DNA of 37,046 nucleotides from Bacteroidales bacterium (GTDB lineage Bacteria; Bacteroidota; Bacteroidia; Bacteroidales; Tenuifilaceae), in contig JAQUJY010000021.1 in NCBI GenBank assembly GCA_028680705.1, positions 1 through 37,046 of the forward strand, given 5' to 3'. The translations under genes and the position numbers were made by a program. The notes beneath the pieces are model-generated. The model saw nothing but the letters and a program-made list of their open reading frames with translations. It searched no databases and was not told where the DNA came from. Below are positions 34,268 to 37,046 of the stretch, piece after piece (position 1 is the first letter of the stretch; every line of letters begins with the position of its first letter).

Positions 34268-35269
34268 ATGATAATGAAATTAAATATCAACATAGCTGAA
34301 CACAACAAGCTTATAGCCAAATATCTGGCTAATGAGATGAGTAGCGCAGAGCACACTGAATTTGAAAAGAGGGTTAGCATCGATAAAGAGAATGAACAAT
34401 TAATAGCTAAGATGAAGAAAGACTGGGAACAAGTGGGGTCCTTACCTCAACACCAACCAAACGTTAACAAAGCATGGGATAATCTTTACAGTAGACTCGA
34501 AAGCGAAGAGCTAATTACCCAAGCCATAAAAACTTCAAGATTTGTTTGGACTAAGATTGCTGCCACCATAGCTCTACTGATACTTGCGGGCTCTCTTTTA
34601 TTTATCTCAAACTTTTGGTCTAAAAAGGTTGTTATAGAATCAGCTGGGCAAGATGCAACCCTTGTTCATACTTTACCCGATGGCTCAATTGCATACTTAG
34701 GCAAATACTCAAGCATAGCCTACAGCAAAAGGTTTGGCAAAGAGAGCAGGAATTTAGCTCTTAAAGGAGAAGCATTTTTTGATGTAACCCAAAACCAGTC
34801 CCTCCCCTTTGTTGTTGATGCAGCAGGGGCAGAAGTTAGGGTGTTGGGAACCTCTTTTTCTGTAAAATCAGAATCGGAGGAGAATACTGAAGTTGTTGTA
34901 GAAACGGGCAGGGTAAACGTAATCCCTAAGGCAAAAAATTTAAAAGCGGTTATTGCTGAGGCTGGTGAGAAGATAACTATCTTGCACGCTTCTGTTCAAA
35001 AATCGTTATCTGCTCCCAGCGAAACGCATTCCCAAAAAGCCAAACGGCTTCAGTTTAAAGATGAATCGTTGCAGGCAGTTGTAGATGCTATCAATAAAAC
35101 ATATCATAGCAACATTGTAATCGATTTGCCCAGTACAAAACAACCTCGATTAACCGTTACCTTCGAAAACAATTCCGTGCCATACATTGTTGATATTATC
35201 AGTAAAACCCTAAAACTTGAGGTGACTCTTGTTGATTCCACCATCATACTATCTGAACCCAATAAATGA
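34268..35269 (+). CDS. FecR-type anti-sigma factor with C-terminal DUF4974-like domain
   Basis: This is a membrane-anchored anti-sigma. From ATG 34268 (333 aa; an ATG two codons later is equally possible) it has a cytoplasmic N-terminus that would bind the sigma factor. One membrane helix follows (IAATIALLILAGSLLFISNFW, about 98-118). The periplasmic FecR domain (TLPDGSIAYLGKYSSIAYSKRF to VLGTSFSVKSE, then VETGRVNV) and a C-terminal STN-like DUF4974 region (LQFKDESLQAVVDAINKTYHSNIVID) complete it. It is transcribed with the sigma gene, and its stop overlaps the next start by 4 nt (ATGA), indicating translational coupling to the STN protein. Confidence 0.92.
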   Translation: MIMKLNINIAEHNKLIAKYLANEMSSAEHTEFEKRVSIDKENEQLIAKMKKDWEQVGSLPQHQPNVNKAWDNLYSRLESEELITQAIKTSRFVWTKIAATIALLILAGSLLFISNFWSKKVVIESAGQDATLVHTLPDGSIAYLGKYSSIAYSKRFGKESRNLALKGEAFFDVTQNQSLPFVVDAAGAEVRVLGTSFSVKSESEENTEVVVETGRVNVIPKAKNLKAVIAEAGEKITILHASVQKSLSAPSETHSQKAKRLQFKDESLQAVVDAINKTYHSNIVIDLPSTKQPRLTVTFENNSVPYIVDIISKTLKLEVTLVDSTIILSEPNK

Positions 35270-36840
35270 TTAGAGCTAAACATAGCGCATTAATCAACAA
35301 ATTGAAATATGTAATTGCATTATTGCTTTTGCTCCATGCTCCAATAAACTATGTTTTTAGCCAAGAACAACACAGTATTCTACAAAAGGAGGTAACACTA
35401 AACCCCCAGCGCACAACCATCTTTAAAGCCCTTAGCCAGTTATCGGATAGCATAGGATACTTTTTCGCCTACGACAGCAAAGCCGTACAAAGTGATAGAA
35501 TGGTAAGAGTAAGCATAAAGGAAATTTCGCTCAAAAATGCCCTTGAGCAAATACTCAACGACACCACCCTCCGCATAAGAGTTGCCGATAGTCACATCCT
35601 TATTTATCCTGCACACAATGAACGCGACACACTACAAAGAAAAATGTCTGCTGTGCACGAGAAGGTTACCATCAAGGGTAGAGTGGTTGATGCATCAACA
35701 ATGAAGCCTCTCCCCTTTGCTACTGTTGGGGTTCCCGATATTGGACTTGGAAATGTTGCTAACCTCGATGGCATTTTCGTGCTAGCACTCCCTGCAGACA
35801 ATTCCATCACGGCTGTAACCATTTCGCATATTGGTTACAAACCAAGAACAATTCCAATAAGCATTCTACAGGAAGGCACTATTGATATCCCTCTGGAAAT
35901 TAACTACATTTCAATACAAGAGGTAGTAATACGCAATATTGAACCAAGCAATCTGGTGAAGGAAGCTGTTCAAAAAATCCCTGACAATTTTAGCCAGAAT
36001 CCACTTTACCTAATGTCATTTTACAGGGAGGGTGTAATGATGAATGAAAAGTACCAGAACTATTCCGAGGCCATCTTCCGAATCTATAAAGCACCCTATT
36101 CAAACAACAATACATCCGACCAGGTTAAACTTCTAAAATCTCGGAAAACGCAAAATATTGAACAAACCGATACGCTTAGCATTAAGCTTAAAGCTGGCGT
36201 TCACAGCTCACTTATGCTAGATATAGCAAAAAATCTTCCTACTTTTCTCGATAAGGAATCGAGGAGCAGCTACAACTATTTTAAAAGTGATATTATAACA
36301 ATCGATAGTAAAACCGCATACCAAGTTTACTTTACGCAAAACGCAAGCACAAACGACCCCCTTTTTACTGGAGTTATCTATATAGATATGGAAAGCTTGG
36401 CGATTTTAGGTGCCGATTTTGAGGTAACACCAAAGCACATTACCAAGGTAGCTGGCAAATACCTGCATAAGAGCAGTTGGATGTATAGAATAAAGCCAGT
36501 ACAGATTAAGTACTCGGTGCGTTACAAAGAATTTAACAACAAGTATTACATTTCTCATGTCCGAGGCGATTTAGACTTTAGGTACCGTAAGCGTAGAAGT
36601 TTGTTCTACAATCCCTTCCATCTCTTTTTCGAATTAATGGTTAGCCAGTCCACCAGCGAGAATGTTGTAAGATTCAAAGCAAAAGAAACGACCACTGCAA
36701 ACAGTGTTTTTTTCGATACAGGCTACGAATACGACGAGGAATTCTGGAGCGGATTCAACTACATCTCCCCAGAGCAAAGCGTTTTCGATGCCCTAAATCA
36801 AATAAATGCTAAAATTGAGGAGATTACTCAGGAGGAATAA
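35266..36840 (+). CDS. STN-domain protein with carboxypeptidase-regulatory-like domain, no TonB barrel
   Basis: A 524-aa exported protein. It has a signal peptide (about 1-32), then an STN signalling domain (about 40-115: TIFKALSQLSDSIGYFFAYDSKAV to LRIRVADSHILIYP). A CarboxypepD_reg-like domain follows (about 134-215: VTIKGRVVDASTMKPLPFATVGVP, GLGNVANLDGIFVL, ISHIGYKPR). The C-terminal region of about 300 residues is paralogous to 32359-33630 (VKEAVQKIPDNFSQNP, SEAIFRIYKAPYSN, LMLDIAKN, and the ending EEFWSGFNYISPEQSV). In FecA/SusC systems the STN domain is fused to a TonB-dependent barrel; no plug or barrel follows here. It probably signals to the neighbouring FecR from the outer membrane or periplasm. 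Whether it binds a ligand directly is unknown. Confidence 0.85.
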   Translation: MIRAKHSALINKLKYVIALLLLLHAPINYVFSQEQHSILQKEVTLNPQRTTIFKALSQLSDSIGYFFAYDSKAVQSDRMVRVSIKEISLKNALEQILNDTTLRIRVADSHILIYPAHNERDTLQRKMSAVHEKVTIKGRVVDASTMKPLPFATVGVPDIGLGNVANLDGIFVLALPADNSITAVTISHIGYKPRTIPISILQEGTIDIPLEINYISIQEVVIRNIEPSNLVKEAVQKIPDNFSQNPLYLMSFYREGVMMNEKYQNYSEAIFRIYKAPYSNNNTSDQVKLLKSRKTQNIEQTDTLSIKLKAGVHSSLMLDIAKNLPTFLDKESRSSYNYFKSDIITIDSKTAYQVYFTQNASTNDPLFTGVIYIDMESLAILGADFEVTPKHITKVAGKYLHKSSWMYRIKPVQIKYSVRYKEFNNKYYISHVRGDLDFRYRKRRSLFYNPFHLFFELMVSQSTSENVVRFKAKETTTANSVFFDTGYEYDEEFWSGFNYISPEQSVFDALNQINAKIEEITQEE

Positions 36841-37046
36841 CCGTTTCGGTACGCTCTGAAAACTAACAAATATCATAAAAATTAAAGGAAAGTTTCCTTT
36901 TCAGTTTAAAGACAATCTGACTATATTTGCAGCCTATTTAGATTGATTCCATCCTACTGTTAGTTTATTAACAAAACGGTAAACATTTTAAGCGGTGCCG
37001 TGTTCTTTAATTGTAAAAAATGGGACTACAGTAAGAAGTATTCTAT
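36841..37046. other. Intergenic tail with a -7 box for an off-window gene
   Basis: A 17-nt palindrome AAAGGAAA-G-TTTCCTTT (36884-36900) followed by one further T could be a weak terminator. TATATTTG (36922-36929) is a consensus -7 box without a good -33 TTG, presumably serving a gene beyond the window. No ORF is seen. Confidence 0.4.

Overview
The window reads as a chromosomal segment of a Bacteroidota bacterium, most likely of the order Bacteroidales. Evidence for this is a full-length SprA (the type IX secretion outer-membrane translocon), the ruvA-sprA-gcvH and lysS-gpsA-pgi gene orders, an ECF sigma/FecR/STN module of the Bacteroidota type, and several promoters matching TTG-N19-21-TAnnTTTG. 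The base composition is AT-rich and Shine-Dalgarno sequences are mostly absent. I see no tRNA, rRNA, CRISPR array, insertion sequence or prophage.

Positions 1-17100 are mainly housekeeping. They hold a 3'-truncated mqnC (futalosine menaquinone pathway, minus strand), pdxA, ruvA, the 7.4-kb sprA, gcvH, thiL (minus), a small DUF2185/Imm33-like gene, tig-clpP without an adjacent clpX, recJ (minus), and a remnant of lipB (minus) whose catalytic middle has been deleted in frame. Positions 17100-22200 contain a long gene-poor leader, lysS, a 500-nt spacer that may encode a small RNA, then gpsA and pgi. Positions 22260-25700 contain a signal-peptide/BamE-like-repeat/SBF symporter fusion, a PlsC-type acyltransferase with an extended C-terminus, and an unrecognised exported protein.

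Positions 25850-32280 are the most interesting region. A 69-aa membrane protein and a TetR regulator share a promoter whose spacer and -7 box are covered by a 20-bp dyad. A closely related, nearly perfect 20-bp palindrome sits just before a four-gene operon: an MMPL/RND exporter, an OMPLA-like outer-membrane barrel, a LolA-fold periplasmic protein (PF17131-like), and a DUF1302-like outer-membrane barrel. Together these could form a regulated trans-envelope lipid or hydrophobic-compound transport and remodelling system spanning inner membrane, periplasm and outer membrane.

Positions 32280-36840 hold two paralogous exported proteins with a carboxypeptidase-regulatory-like domain. They flank an ECF sigma factor and a FecR anti-sigma. 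The second paralog carries an STN signalling domain and is translationally coupled to fecR, yet it lacks a TonB-dependent receptor barrel. This suggests a variant cell-surface signalling module in which the usual SusC/FecA partner is replaced. All functional statements come from reading protein motifs and gene context; no database search was possible.
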